Assembly (NCBI RefSeq): GCF_041346925.1
Contig: NZ_CP166840.1
Location: forward strand, 1,913,501-1,977,500
Source: Agaribacterium sp. ZY112
GTDB taxonomy: Bacteria; Pseudomonadota; Gammaproteobacteria; Pseudomonadales; Cellvibrionaceae
DNA length: 64,000 bases
Reading direction: 5' to 3'
Of the stretch, positions 49,336 through 57,869 are shown piece after piece. Below the pieces are notes generated by a model that was given only the letters and a program-made list of their open reading frames with translations, had not been told where the DNA came from and ran no database searches. Position 1 is the first letter of the stretch. The number at the start of each line of letters is the position of its first letter. The translations under genes were made by a program, and so were the position numbers.

Positions 49336-51576
49336 ATGGGTAATTTGCTTACTGGGCTGTGGAATTGGGTCGACGAGCGTCTTCCTGTGCAGCGTGCTTG
49401 GGATACGCACATGGGCAAGTATTACGCGCCCAAGAATTTTAACTTTTGGTACTTTTTTGGTGTGCTTTCCATCTTGGTACTGGTCAACCAGTTATTGACC
49501 GGTATTTGGTTGACTATGCACTACGCTCCGACGGCCGCTGATGCTTTTGCTTCAGTTGAGTACATTATGCGTGATGTACCTTATGGCTGGATCATTCGCT
49601 ACCTACACAGTACGGGGGCATCGGCATTCTTTATTGTGGTTTACCTGCATATGTTCCGTGGTTTGATGTACGGTTCTTATCGTGCACCACGCGAGTTGGT
49701 GTGGATCTTTGGTATGTTTATCTACCTGATCCTTATGGCTGAAGCCTTCTTGGGTTATGTATTACCTTGGGGCCAAATGAGCTACTGGGGCGCTCAGGTT
49801 ATTGTAAACCTCTTTGGTGCGATTCCTTGGGTTGGTGATGCCTTGGTTGAGTGGATCCGCGGTGATTACTTGATCTCTGAAGCAACACTAAACCGCTTCT
49901 TTGCCTTACATGTCGTTGCTTTGCCAATCGCCTTGCTTGGCCTTGTGGTTATGCACATCCTAGCTTTGCATGAAGTTGGTTCTAACAACCCTGACGGTGT
50001 TGAGATTAAGAAGAATAAAGATGAAAACGGTATTCCTCTAGACGGTGTGCCTTTCCACCCTTATTACACTGTTCATGACTTGGTTGGTGTAACTGCCTTC
50101 TTATTTGTTTTCCTTGGTATTGTTTTCTTTGCGCCAGAAATGAACGGTTACTTCCTTGAGTTTGCAAACTTCGAAGCGGCAAATAACTTAAAGACGCCTG
50201 AACACATTGCCCCTGTATGGTACTTCACCCCGTTCTACGCGATTTTGCGTGCGGTAACTGTCGACTTAGGTGGTGTGTTTACCTCTAAGTTACTTGGTTT
50301 TATTGCTATGGGCGCGGCGATTGTTGTCTTGTTCTTCCTTCCTTGGTTGGACAAGAGCAAAGCAAAAAGTGTTCGCTACAAAGGCTGGTTGCCTAAATTG
50401 ATGCTGATCTTGTTTGCTTCGACCTTTGTTATCTTGGGCAAGCTTGGTCTCGACTCACCTTCAAACGATAAGACTTTGTTAAGCCAGATCACCACGGTGT
50501 TCTACTTTGTGTTCTTCTTTACTATGCCGGTATGGACCAGCGCAGGTAGCAAGAGCAAGCTTGGCATGGGGCTTTCAATTGTTCTGGGTCTGATGATTTT
50601 ATATATGACCTTGCTCTCTGGTTTGGGTGTACGCGGCGCTATGGCTGGCGGTGAGTCGGTTAATATTCTCTTGACAATTTATGGCCTGGGCTTGGGTGTT
50701 TTAACTATTGCTCTGCCTTGGTTGGCTGAGCGTGATGCTGAGAAGCCTGTACCAGAGCGTGTACAGATGAAAGGTTTGAGCAAGTTACTTGTTTGGATCG
50801 GTTTTGTTGGTTTCTTGTTGCTTGCTATTGTTCCGTTGAAAGCTGTGGCCGCCGGTGGCGGTGGTTGTGGTTCTATTCCTTGTGATCACTTTGAAGCTGA
50901 TTTGGATGACAAAGAGAGTTTGCAGCGCGGTGCACAGTTGTTTACTAACTTCTGTATGGGCTGTCACAGCGCCAACTTCAGTCGCTTTGAGCGTGTTGCT
51001 GATGACTTAGATATTCCTCATCAGCTTATGTTGGATAACCTAGTTTTTGGTGATCAAAAGATCGGTGAGTTGATGCACATTTCTATGGCTCCGGAGAAGA
51101 GTAAGAAGTGGTTTGGTGCAACTCCTCCAGATTTAACTTTGGTTGCCCGTGCTCGCTCAACTGACTGGCTTTATACCTTCTTACGTAACTTCTACGCGGA
51201 CGAGAGTCGCCCAACGGGTGTAAACAACAAGGTGTTTGCCAATGTTGGTATGCCTCACGTATTGATGGAGCTTCAAGGCCTGCCTCGCTGTGCGCCTGGC
51301 CCTCATCGTGACAGTCACGGTAAAGTTGAGCGCGATGCGCTTGGGGAGCCGGTACTGGTCGAGTGTGGTTCTTTGGAGGTTAGTGATGTTAAAGGTAAGA
51401 TGGATAAGGCGCAGTACGATGCCGCAATCTATGACCTTGTGAACTTCCTGACTTACTTGTCTGAGCCGGCTGCAATGAGCCGCCCTACAATTGGAATCTA
51501 CGTTTTCCTTTTCCTATTTGTATTGATGATTTTTGTTGTTCTTCTGAACCGCGAGTATTGGAAAGATATCCATTAA
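49336..51576 (+). CDS. petBC: Fused cytochrome b / cytochrome c1 of the bc1 complex
   Basis: 746-aa single frame covering both haem subunits. Residues 1-~398 are cytochrome b: eight helices, haem-ligand histidines in YLHMFRG and FFALHVVALP, MHILALHEVGSNNP, and a Qo motif PVWY at 293-296 instead of PEWY. Residues ~399-477 are an insert with two further hydrophobic segments (about 408-432 and 441-464). From about M478 it is cytochrome c1: a signal-like helix ending AVAAG, the haem c motif C540-M-G-C543-H544, PPDLTLVARARSTDWLY, GMPHVLMELQG, and a C-terminal anchor ending REYWKDIH. Fusions of this kind are known as FbcH in some alphaproteobacteria, where the product is cleaved. Separate genes are the usual state in Pseudomonas relatives. 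It lies 2 bp after petA. Confidence 0.94.
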   Translation: MGNLLTGLWNWVDERLPVQRAWDTHMGKYYAPKNFNFWYFFGVLSILVLVNQLLTGIWLTMHYAPTAADAFASVEYIMRDVPYGWIIRYLHSTGASAFFIVVYLHMFRGLMYGSYRAPRELVWIFGMFIYLILMAEAFLGYVLPWGQMSYWGAQVIVNLFGAIPWVGDALVEWIRGDYLISEATLNRFFALHVVALPIALLGLVVMHILALHEVGSNNPDGVEIKKNKDENGIPLDGVPFHPYYTVHDLVGVTAFLFVFLGIVFFAPEMNGYFLEFANFEAANNLKTPEHIAPVWYFTPFYAILRAVTVDLGGVFTSKLLGFIAMGAAIVVLFFLPWLDKSKAKSVRYKGWLPKLMLILFASTFVILGKLGLDSPSNDKTLLSQITTVFYFVFFFTMPVWTSAGSKSKLGMGLSIVLGLMILYMTLLSGLGVRGAMAGGESVNILLTIYGLGLGVLTIALPWLAERDAEKPVPERVQMKGLSKLLVWIGFVGFLLLAIVPLKAVAAGGGGCGSIPCDHFEADLDDKESLQRGAQLFTNFCMGCHSANFSRFERVADDLDIPHQLMLDNLVFGDQKIGELMHISMAPEKSKKWFGATPPDLTLVARARSTDWLYTFLRNFYADESRPTGVNNKVFANVGMPHVLMELQGLPRCAPGPHRDSHGKVERDALGEPVLVECGSLEVSDVKGKMDKAQYDAAIYDLVNFLTYLSEPAAMSRPTIGIYVFLFLFVLMIFVVLLNREYWKDIH

Positions 51577-51593
51577 GTTCTGCGGTCTGATTC

Positions 51594-51617
51594 AAACCCG
51601 ACCTTAAGGTCGGGTTT
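51594..51617. terminator. Palindromic terminator between cytochrome b/c1 and sspA
   Basis: A 24-base perfect palindrome (AAACCCGACC, central TTAA, GGTCGGGTTT), only 17 bp after the stop. The T-run is short (TTT), so read-through into sspA is possible. Confidence 0.7.
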
Positions 51618-51646
51618 AACTTGATTAAATTTATAGAGGTTTAGTA

Positions 51647-52300
51647 ATGGCAGTTGTAACCAAGCGTTCATCCATGACTTACTTTTCGGATGGCAGTGAT
51701 CACTACAGCCATCGTGTTCGTATAGTATTAGCTGAAAAAGGCGTTACTGCAGATATTGTTGAAGTTGATCCAGCTAACCTCCCTGAGGAAGTGCAAGAGA
51801 GCAACCCTTATGGCACCTTGCCGGTGCTTCTTGATCGTGAGTTGGCTTTGTATGAAACTCACGTAATGATGGAGTATTTAGACGAGCGTTTTCCTCATCC
51901 GCCATTGTTGCCGGTTTATCCTGTAGCGCGTGCTGAGAGCCGCCAGTTTATGTACCGTATTGAGAATGACTGGTGTCCTTTGGTGAAAACCATCACTGCG
52001 GGTAAAAATAAAGAAGCTGTTGCCGCAGCTGCCAAAGAGCTAAAAGATAGTTTGACGACTATTGCTCCAATTTTTGCAGAAAAGCCTTTCTTTATGAGTG
52101 AAGAGTTCTCATTGGTTGATACTTGCTTGGCGCCGATTTTATGGCGTTTGGAAGCTTTTGGTATCACCATTGCTCGTACTCGTCAGACGGCTGCATTACT
52201 TGAGTATATGGACCGTTTGTTTGAGCGTGAGTCATTCAAGGAGAGTCTCAGCGAAGCTGAACTCGAGATGCGCCACGGCTATTACAGCGTTAAAGCTTAA
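51647..52300 (+). CDS. sspA: Stringent starvation protein A
   Basis: 217-aa GST-fold protein that binds RNA polymerase and redirects sigma-70 transcription under starvation. N-terminal thioredoxin fold MTYFSDGSDHYSHRVRIVLAEKGV (positions 10-33), the conserved NPYGTLPVLLDRELALYE, and EYLDERFPHPPLLPVYPVARA. AGAGG lies seven bases before ATG 51647. It lies 9 bp before sspB. Confidence 0.96.
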   Translation: MAVVTKRSSMTYFSDGSDHYSHRVRIVLAEKGVTADIVEVDPANLPEEVQESNPYGTLPVLLDRELALYETHVMMEYLDERFPHPPLLPVYPVARAESRQFMYRIENDWCPLVKTITAGKNKEAVAAAAKELKDSLTTIAPIFAEKPFFMSEEFSLVDTCLAPILWRLEAFGITIARTRQTAALLEYMDRLFERESFKESLSEAELEMRHGYYSVKA

Positions 52301-52309
52301 GGAATAACA

Positions 52310-52714
52310 ATGACTGACACCATGAGCTCTAGCAAGCCTTATATGCTGCGCGCGCTATATGAGTGGATAGTCGACAATGACTGTACCCCTCATGTTGTGG
52401 TAGATGCACACAAAGATGGAGTTATGGTGCCGCAGCAGTACGTTAATAAAAACGGCGAAATTGTGTTGAATATTGCTCCAGGTGCTGTTCAGCACTTAAG
52501 CTTGGAGAATGACTTCGTTTCCTTTAGTGCGCGTTTTTCAGGTGTGTCACATGATATTTCAGTACCGTGCTATGCGGTATTGGGTATTTACGCACGTGAA
52601 AATGGCCGGGGCATGATGTTTGACTTAGAGGCAGAGCCGGAACCTGAGCCGCCCAAGCCTAGCAAACCTGTACCTGCGCCAGCTAAAAAGCCGGGCCTAC
52701 GTTTAGTTAAGTGA
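52310..52714 (+). CDS. sspB: ClpXP protease specificity-enhancing factor SspB
   Basis: 134-aa adaptor delivering ssrA-tagged and other substrates to ClpXP. The N-terminal domain has KPYMLRALYEWIVDNDCTPH and VLNIAPGAVQHL; a flexible Glu/Pro/Lys linker follows, and then the ClpX-binding tail GLRLVK (usual LRVVK). Always paired with sspA. Confidence 0.96.
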   Translation: MTDTMSSSKPYMLRALYEWIVDNDCTPHVVVDAHKDGVMVPQQYVNKNGEIVLNIAPGAVQHLSLENDFVSFSARFSGVSHDISVPCYAVLGIYARENGRGMMFDLEAEPEPEPPKPSKPVPAPAKKPGLRLVK

Positions 52715-52715
52715 T

Positions 52716-52742
52716 AAATAGGCCTGTTTCGGGCCTATTTCC
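52716..52742. terminator. Intrinsic terminator after sspB
   Basis: 9-bp perfect stem AAATAGGCC/GGCCTATTT with a 7-base loop, right at the sspB stop. The trailing sequence is T/C-rich. Confidence 0.8.
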
Positions 52743-52900
52743 CCTTCCCCTCTTTTATAAGTTCTAGTCATAAGTCCTGTAGCCTAACCTTCTTTCTTGG
52801 CCTGCTTACTTGCGCTTTGAACAAAGCCTCATATAGTTAAAATGCGGCAATGAATCTTGCGCCAAATTAAAGCGATGCTACTTAAGATATAGGTACTCTA

Positions 52901-53518
52901 ATGGCTATTTTGAATCACACCCTTGGTATTTTCTTGCATCCCGATTCCGAGTGGGAGTCTATCCGTCAAGAGCAAAGTAGCTTTCAATCGGTGTTTTTTG
53001 GTCATATCCCGTTTTTAGCTTTAATTCCCTGTGTTTCTGCCTATATTGGTGTGACGAAAGTTGGCTGGACTATTGGTGATGGTGCCCCTGTTTTACTTGC
53101 AGCAGAGAGTGCTTTGGCTTTTTGTGCTTTAGCTTATGTAGGTTTGTTAATAGGTGTGTATCTATTTGGCGAATTTATAAATTGGATGGCGCGAACCTAT
53201 GGCGTACAAGATGATAAGCAGAGACGTCATGATGAAAGCGGGGCTATGGCCGTTTATGTAAGTACGCCTATGTTTTTAGCCGGAATTTTTAATATCTACC
53301 CGCAGTTGTGGTTAATTGTTGCCAGCCTTTGTGTTGCGGGTGCTTACACTGTTTATCTTATCTATGAAGGTATGCCGATCTTGATGAAAATTGATAAAGA
53401 GCGGGCCTTTATGTATTCCTCTTCAGTCATTACTGTTGGTTTAGTGCTTATGGTTTCGACAATGATTGCCACAGTGCTTGTTTGGAGCATGGGTACAGGG
53501 CCGGTATTTATAGACTGA
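52901..53518 (+). CDS. Yip1-family inner-membrane protein
   Basis: 205-aa protein with five hydrophobic helices and the Yip1-type opening LGIFLHPDSEWESIRQE. YQHxxP-like patterns are replaced by HIPFLALIPCVSAYIG, and GVDDDxxR-like GVQDDKQRRHDE lies between helices. Related to Escherichia coli YohC; function unknown. It has its own 186-bp upstream gap and appears monocistronic. Confidence 0.8.
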   Translation: MAILNHTLGIFLHPDSEWESIRQEQSSFQSVFFGHIPFLALIPCVSAYIGVTKVGWTIGDGAPVLLAAESALAFCALAYVGLLIGVYLFGEFINWMARTYGVQDDKQRRHDESGAMAVYVSTPMFLAGIFNIYPQLWLIVASLCVAGAYTVYLIYEGMPILMKIDKERAFMYSSSVITVGLVLMVSTMIATVLVWSMGTGPVFID

Positions 53519-53597
53519 TATACGTATTACATCAAAGGATGTGCTGTTTACCATTACCGCTCATATTTGACTCTTAGTTTGTGGTTTATTTTTAGTG

Positions 53598-53630
53598 AGC
53601 CTAAGAATCTTTAAGGTACTTGCTTAGGCT
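53598..53630. repeat. Inverted repeat between the Yip1 gene and the M48 protease gene
   Basis: An 8-bp perfect repeat AGCCTAAG/CTTAGGCT with a 17-base loop between convergent genes. It may serve as a weak terminator; no adjacent T-run. The remaining 280-bp gap shows nothing else I can name. Confidence 0.35.
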
Positions 53631-53800
53631 GCCCTACCCAAAATATGAGTAAAGCCCAGAGCTTCTTTTATGTGCTGCTAGGCCGCTAGTTTAAATGCAT
53701 TGTAGTTTTTTCTGGCTGCAGTAGTGCTTGCTCCCTTTTATTGAGTTTTCTTGAAAGCTGAATCATTAAATAATAACTAGTGTCGATCGATACCGGTCTA

Positions 53801-55900
53801 TCATTCCGTGTGCATTGGCAGTGGGCAGTCGAGAATAATGCCAAAGGTTCGTAATAGGGTGTATTCATCACTGCTTAGCTTACCATCTGTTAGCATCGCA
53901 GCATGAAGAGCCTTTAGCAGTAGAGGTTTTTGCAAAGGCTTTAATTGTGGCAGTTTAAGGCACAGGTTTTTAAGTATTTTTAGTTCTGGTTGTTTGGCCT
54001 TTGCCGCTTGTTTCTCGGGCCAAAGAGTACTTATTCCTTTTTGATAGGCTAATTCCGGTTTTGGGTTTAAGTGGGCGACTAAAGCTAATAAGCCGCTTAT
54101 CTCATTATGTAATTTATCAAGACTTTGATTCGAATTGTGCTTATTCTGAGCTCCTAGCGCATTATGGATAATACAATAAAAACACCACTCATAAAGATCG
54201 ACTTTTCTATCGGCCTGAATCAGGCTTTTGCAGTTGTTAAAAAACACCTCGAGTTGCTTGGCGCTTTGGTTTTGTAATGCAGGTAAACAAAGTTGTAATA
54301 GTGGCAGGTATTGATAAGGGCTAAGCTCTGTCTGTAGTGGCAGTAACTTATTAAGTGTTTGGAAGGTTCTTGGGTGGGCTCGTTGCTTTAACTGCTGTAG
54401 CTGTTGTTCCCGTTGTTCTCCAGATTTATGAATTAAGAGTAAATAGCATAGTGCTCTTGCTTCAAAAGCGTTATGACAGGCTTGATAGAGCGCTTTTGGT
54501 AATTGGCTGATAAGCTCGTGGCTGGCTGCAAGGCTGATCTCAGGTGTTTCGCCTACAAAAGCGCTGAGGTCGTTTGGCTTATCTATATTATCCTGCGTTC
54601 CTGTGCTGCTCGATTTGCTTGAAGTGTTTTCTTCGCCTGAGTTATTTTCATGAGCCTTTATTTTATTGACTTGTGTGTTAAGAGTGCTTGTTTGTGTGGT
54701 TTGGCTCTGCATGCTATTTCCGACGGCGCTGCCAATAGCCGCACCTATAATGTGCTCAGTTGATACTGCTGAGTTGTTCGTGTCGTCTTTTTTGTCTGTA
54801 TCTTGGCTTTTACGCTCTTTTCTTTTTTGTTTATCCAGTTCTTGTTCAAGCATGCCAATACCTGCAGGGAAAACACGCTCTATTCGATCATCAATTGGAG
54901 GGTGGCTTGCAAATAATTTATTGCTCCAGTTGCTAACACCGTTGGCAAAATAGAAATGACTAAATTCGCTGGCTTTATTTTCTTTTAGTAATGAGGAGCC
55001 GCTATGAGTTTGTATTTGATACAGGGCGCCGGCAATACCAAGTGGGTTTCTAGTGAATTGAACGGCAGATGCGTCGGCTAGGTATTCACGTTGACGACTG
55101 ACCGCAGATTTGATTAAACCGCCAAAAAAGCTGCCGCCCCAGCCTAGAGCTACGAGACCTAGGCCTAAGGGCATAAGTTTGTTGTCGGAATGATTTCTTG
55201 AGCTTGAGTAACTGTACGATGAATGGCGGCGATGACTGCTGCTGTGTAAAAGCAATTCGCCTACAAGGCCTATCATCATAATTCCATGCAAAACGGCAAC
55301 AATACGCATGTTGAGCTTCATATCGCCATGCTGGATATGACTAAACTCATGGGCTATGACAGCCTGTAACTGGTCTCGATTAAGAGCTTCGATACAGCCT
55401 TGGGTTATGCCGATAACAGCGTTGCTATTGTTAAACCCGGCGGCAAAGGCGTTTATGCTTGGTTCGTGTAATAAATAGACCCTAGGTACGGCAACCCCAG
55501 AGGCTAAGGCCATTTCTTCAACAACGTTTAGCAGTTGTTTTTGTTTGTTATCGGCTTGTTCATGAAGTAATAGTTGTCCACCAAGTGCTTCAGCGACATA
55601 GCTGCCGCCACGTCTCAATTCGATAAATTTAAATAGGCTGCCGCTAGCTATAACAAGAACCACCGCCAAGCTTAACCATAAAATGGCTTTTGATTGTAAT
55701 AGTGATAGTAATAACTGCCCGTAGCTTTGTTGTTGATAAGCGCTTGTACTTAGGCCGCCGCCATAGTGATCAAAATAAAAAAGAAAAGCGGCAAGAAACA
55801 ATGTGGTAATAATGATTAAGGTTAATACGGCGCAGGCTAGTAATAAGCTTAAAAGGCGGGTTTTTCGTCTGGCGTCATCTTGGTGCTGAAAAAAGTTCAC
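53801..55900 (-). CDS. M48-family membrane metalloprotease with long C-terminal extension
   Basis: 699-aa zinc protease related to HtpX. Two N-terminal helices (about 17-43 and 72-92), the active site HEFSH at 184-188 with the downstream REYLADASAV providing the third ligand, and two more hydrophobic segments (about 203-219 and 245-265). A Ser/Asn/Gln/Lys-rich low-complexity stretch (about 365-460) leads to an alpha-helical C-terminal half ending in a TerB-like segment, AAMLTDGKLSSDEYTLLRTF. Standard HtpX is ~290 aa, so most of the second half is extra. It lies downstream of lemA, a recurrent pairing that suggests a joint envelope-quality-control role. Confidence 0.87.
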   Translation of the reverse strand: MNFFQHQDDARRKTRLLSLLLACAVLTLIIITTLFLAAFLFYFDHYGGGLSTSAYQQQSYGQLLLSLLQSKAILWLSLAVVLVIASGSLFKFIELRRGGSYVAEALGGQLLLHEQADNKQKQLLNVVEEMALASGVAVPRVYLLHEPSINAFAAGFNNSNAVIGITQGCIEALNRDQLQAVIAHEFSHIQHGDMKLNMRIVAVLHGIMMIGLVGELLLHSSSHRRHSSYSYSSSRNHSDNKLMPLGLGLVALGWGGSFFGGLIKSAVSRQREYLADASAVQFTRNPLGIAGALYQIQTHSGSSLLKENKASEFSHFYFANGVSNWSNKLFASHPPIDDRIERVFPAGIGMLEQELDKQKRKERKSQDTDKKDDTNNSAVSTEHIIGAAIGSAVGNSMQSQTTQTSTLNTQVNKIKAHENNSGEENTSSKSSSTGTQDNIDKPNDLSAFVGETPEISLAASHELISQLPKALYQACHNAFEARALCYLLLIHKSGEQREQQLQQLKQRAHPRTFQTLNKLLPLQTELSPYQYLPLLQLCLPALQNQSAKQLEVFFNNCKSLIQADRKVDLYEWCFYCIIHNALGAQNKHNSNQSLDKLHNEISGLLALVAHLNPKPELAYQKGISTLWPEKQAAKAKQPELKILKNLCLKLPQLKPLQKPLLLKALHAAMLTDGKLSSDEYTLLRTFGIILDCPLPMHTE

Positions 55901-55934
55901 ACTCAGCTCCTATTTTGATGTGATGTTTTATGTG

Positions 55935-55973
55935 CTTGATAGAAATGGTGTTGGGGACGCTATTTCTATCAAG
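55935..55973. repeat. 12-bp perfect inverted repeat upstream of the M48 gene
   Basis: CTTGATAGAAAT (55935-55946) pairs with ATTTCTATCAAG (55962-55973), with a 15-base loop. It lies in the lemA-M48 gap, 35 bp upstream of the M48 start. No T-run follows. Confidence 0.6.
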
Positions 55974-56002
55974 GTTCTAAAAGAGTAATTTCTAATACCC
56001 GT

Positions 56003-56039
56003 GCTACATCTATATGGGGCGGGTGTTTATAGATGTAGC
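56003..56039. repeat. 12-bp perfect inverted repeat downstream of lemA
   Basis: GCTACATCTATA (56003-56014) pairs with TATAGATGTAGC (56028-56039), with a 13-base loop rich in G. It begins 14 bp past the lemA stop. Probably protects or terminates the lemA transcript, but there is no T-run. Confidence 0.6.
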
Positions 56040-56053
56040 AGATAAGTTAATTC

Positions 56054-56650
56054 TTAAAACGAGACTTTAGGCGCTTCTTGAATGGCCGCAGAATCAGCAA
56101 ATTCTAATAACTCTGCGTCTTTACGGTGCCCAAAAGCACCGGCAAAAAGTACTGGTGGGAAGCTTTGTCGATAGCTGTTGTACTCTGTAACAAAATCATT
56201 AAAAGCTTGGCGGGCAAAAGCAACTTTATTTTCGGTGCTAGTCAGCTCTTCGCTTAGCTGCTGCATATTCTCACTGGCTTTTAGCTCAGGGTAGTTTTCA
56301 ACCACCATGTTGAATTTTCCAAGGGCATTACCAAGGGTTTGCTCTGCATTGGCCAAGAGATCCATTGCTGATGTGTCCCCTGGTGCCTTGGAGGCCGTTT
56401 TAAGGCTGTTGACTGCGCCGTTTCTTGCTTCTACGACGGCGCTTAGAGTTTCTTTCTCGTGGCTTAAATAAGCTTTAGCCGTCTCTACAAGGTTGGGAAT
56501 TAAATCGTAGCGCCGCTTTAATTGAACCTCGATCTGGGCAAAGCCATTTTGATAGCGATTTCTGAGTGCGACTAAGCGATTGTAAATAGCAGCGATGTAA
56601 ATAATCGCAAGAACAATAACAATCAGTGTAATGATGCCTGAAGTGCCCAT
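56054..56650 (-). CDS. lemA: LemA family protein
   Basis: 198-aa protein with one N-terminal helix (IITLIVIVLAIIYIAAIY) and a long helical bundle. Family signature NRYQNGFAQIEVQLKRRYDLIPNLVETAKAY and a C-terminal PPVLFAGAFGHRKDAELLEF segment. Function is unknown, but the family is commonly linked to M48 proteases, as here. Confidence 0.93.
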   Translation of the reverse strand: MGTSGIITLIVIVLAIIYIAAIYNRLVALRNRYQNGFAQIEVQLKRRYDLIPNLVETAKAYLSHEKETLSAVVEARNGAVNSLKTASKAPGDTSAMDLLANAEQTLGNALGKFNMVVENYPELKASENMQQLSEELTSTENKVAFARQAFNDFVTEYNSYRQSFPPVLFAGAFGHRKDAELLEFADSAAIQEAPKVSF

Positions 56651-56692
56651 GTTTAATATCCTTATTCGTTTTATTAAAAATAGTTTTCAAAC

Positions 56693-57283
56693 TTAATCGA
56701 TGTATTCGATCGCTCGTACCACTTTTTTGACACCTTTGGTCGAGCGTATAACGTCGGTAATGCGTTCTGCTTGAGCCTTACTCATCATGCCCATAAGATA
56801 GACGTTGTCGTCTTCTACATAGACTTCTACCCTGCTGGCATCAATATCACCATTTGTTGCCAGTTTAGCTTCGATTTTTGTATCGAGCCATGAGTCGCTG
56901 GTATGCGAACCAAAGCCTCTTTGGGGGCCGACTTGTAGTTCGTTGTGTACTTGGCGAACACGGTAGACATCTTTGGCTACATTGGCCGCTTGTATTCTAA
57001 GCTTTTCATCATCAACTTCGCCTGTTAATAGGACAACACCGTTATAAACGTAGACGTTAACGTTCAGGTCATCAAAACGCGGGTCGGCTTTATTTAGGTT
57101 GACGCGGATAATTCGACTGAGCTGTTTATCATCCCACGCTTCACCAAAGCTTCTTTTGGTCGGGTCTGGCTGAATTGGTTCGTCAGAAAGAGCGTCAGCG
57201 ATATGTACACAGCCACTTAGAAGAATACAAGCGCTCAGTAAGGCGCTTAGATAAACGAGCTGTAACGTTGATTTATTGTGCAT
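56693..57283 (-). CDS. dolP: BON-domain outer-membrane lipoprotein DolP (YraP)
   Basis: 196-aa lipoprotein with a lipobox LLSGC (Cys25) and two BON domains (about residues 50-115 and 128-196) that bind anionic phospholipids and support outer-membrane integrity at the division site. Motifs NVYVYNGVVLLTGEV and VEVYVEDDNVYLMGMM are the two BON cores. I start at ATG 57283 with GGA seven bases upstream; it overlaps the diaA end by 11 bp. Confidence 0.93.
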   Translation of the reverse strand: MHNKSTLQLVYLSALLSACILLSGCVHIADALSDEPIQPDPTKRSFGEAWDDKQLSRIIRVNLNKADPRFDDLNVNVYVYNGVVLLTGEVDDEKLRIQAANVAKDVYRVRQVHNELQVGPQRGFGSHTSDSWLDTKIEAKLATNGDIDASRVEVYVEDDNVYLMGMMSKAQAERITDVIRSTKGVKKVVRAIEYID

Positions 57284-57869
57284 CACCTAATCCAAATAGG
57301 TTGCTGTCGATTAGTTCAAGTAAACAGTGAATGCTGAGCAGGTGTACCTCGTGAACATGTGAGCGTTTGTTGATAGTTGCTCGAAGCTCTAAGTCCTCTG
57401 CTGCAATTAACGAGCTTACATCACCGCCGTCACGGCCTGTTAAGGCTATTACTCTCATGCCTCTATCATGTGCTGCGCTAATTGCTTGAATAAGGTTTCG
57501 AGCAAAGCCATTGCAGCTAAGTAATAACAGAATATCGCCACTCTGCCCCAGTGCTCGCACGGGTTTAGAAAAGGCTTCATGTAAACCTTGGTCATTACTC
57601 ATTGAAATAGCTGTGTTCATATAGCTACCTAACCATAAGGCAGGTAGGCTTGGGCGCTCTTGCTCAAAGCGGTCAACCATGGCAGAGCAAAAAATTTGCG
57701 CCAGTGCAGCGGAAGAGCCGTTGCCCGCGGCCAAAATTTTGTTGCCGTTGAGTAAGGCTTCGCTGATATATTCGGCAGCAAGGCTCAGAGGAGCGGCTAG
57801 TTGCTCGCCAACCTCCATTTTAGCTTCAATGCTCTCTCGAAAAAGGTTGTAGACGCGTTCAGTTGTCAT
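57273..57869 (-). CDS. diaA: SIS-domain DnaA-initiator-associating protein DiaA (GmhA-like)
   Basis: 198-aa SIS protein. In Escherichia coli the protein at this locus (between yraN and yraP) is DiaA, which binds DnaA to time initiation; the fold is shared with phosphoheptose isomerase. Seen: LAAGNGSSAALAQIFCSAMVDRFE, LLLLSCNGFARNLIQAI, ALTGRDGG. I start at ATG 57869, which overlaps the yraN stop (TAATG) with GGAG seven bases upstream. GmhA activity cannot be excluded. Confidence 0.88.
   Translation of the reverse strand: MTTERVYNLFRESIEAKMEVGEQLAAPLSLAAEYISEALLNGNKILAAGNGSSAALAQIFCSAMVDRFEQERPSLPALWLGSYMNTAISMSNDQGLHEAFSKPVRALGQSGDILLLLSCNGFARNLIQAISAAHDRGMRVIALTGRDGGDVSSLIAAEDLELRATINKRSHVHEVHLLSIHCLLELIDSNLFGLGDAQ

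Noticed and set aside
53686..53871. 61-codon minus-strand frame at the 3' end of the M48 gene
   Set aside because: It overlaps the C-terminal codons of the protease in another frame and has no homology or start signals.
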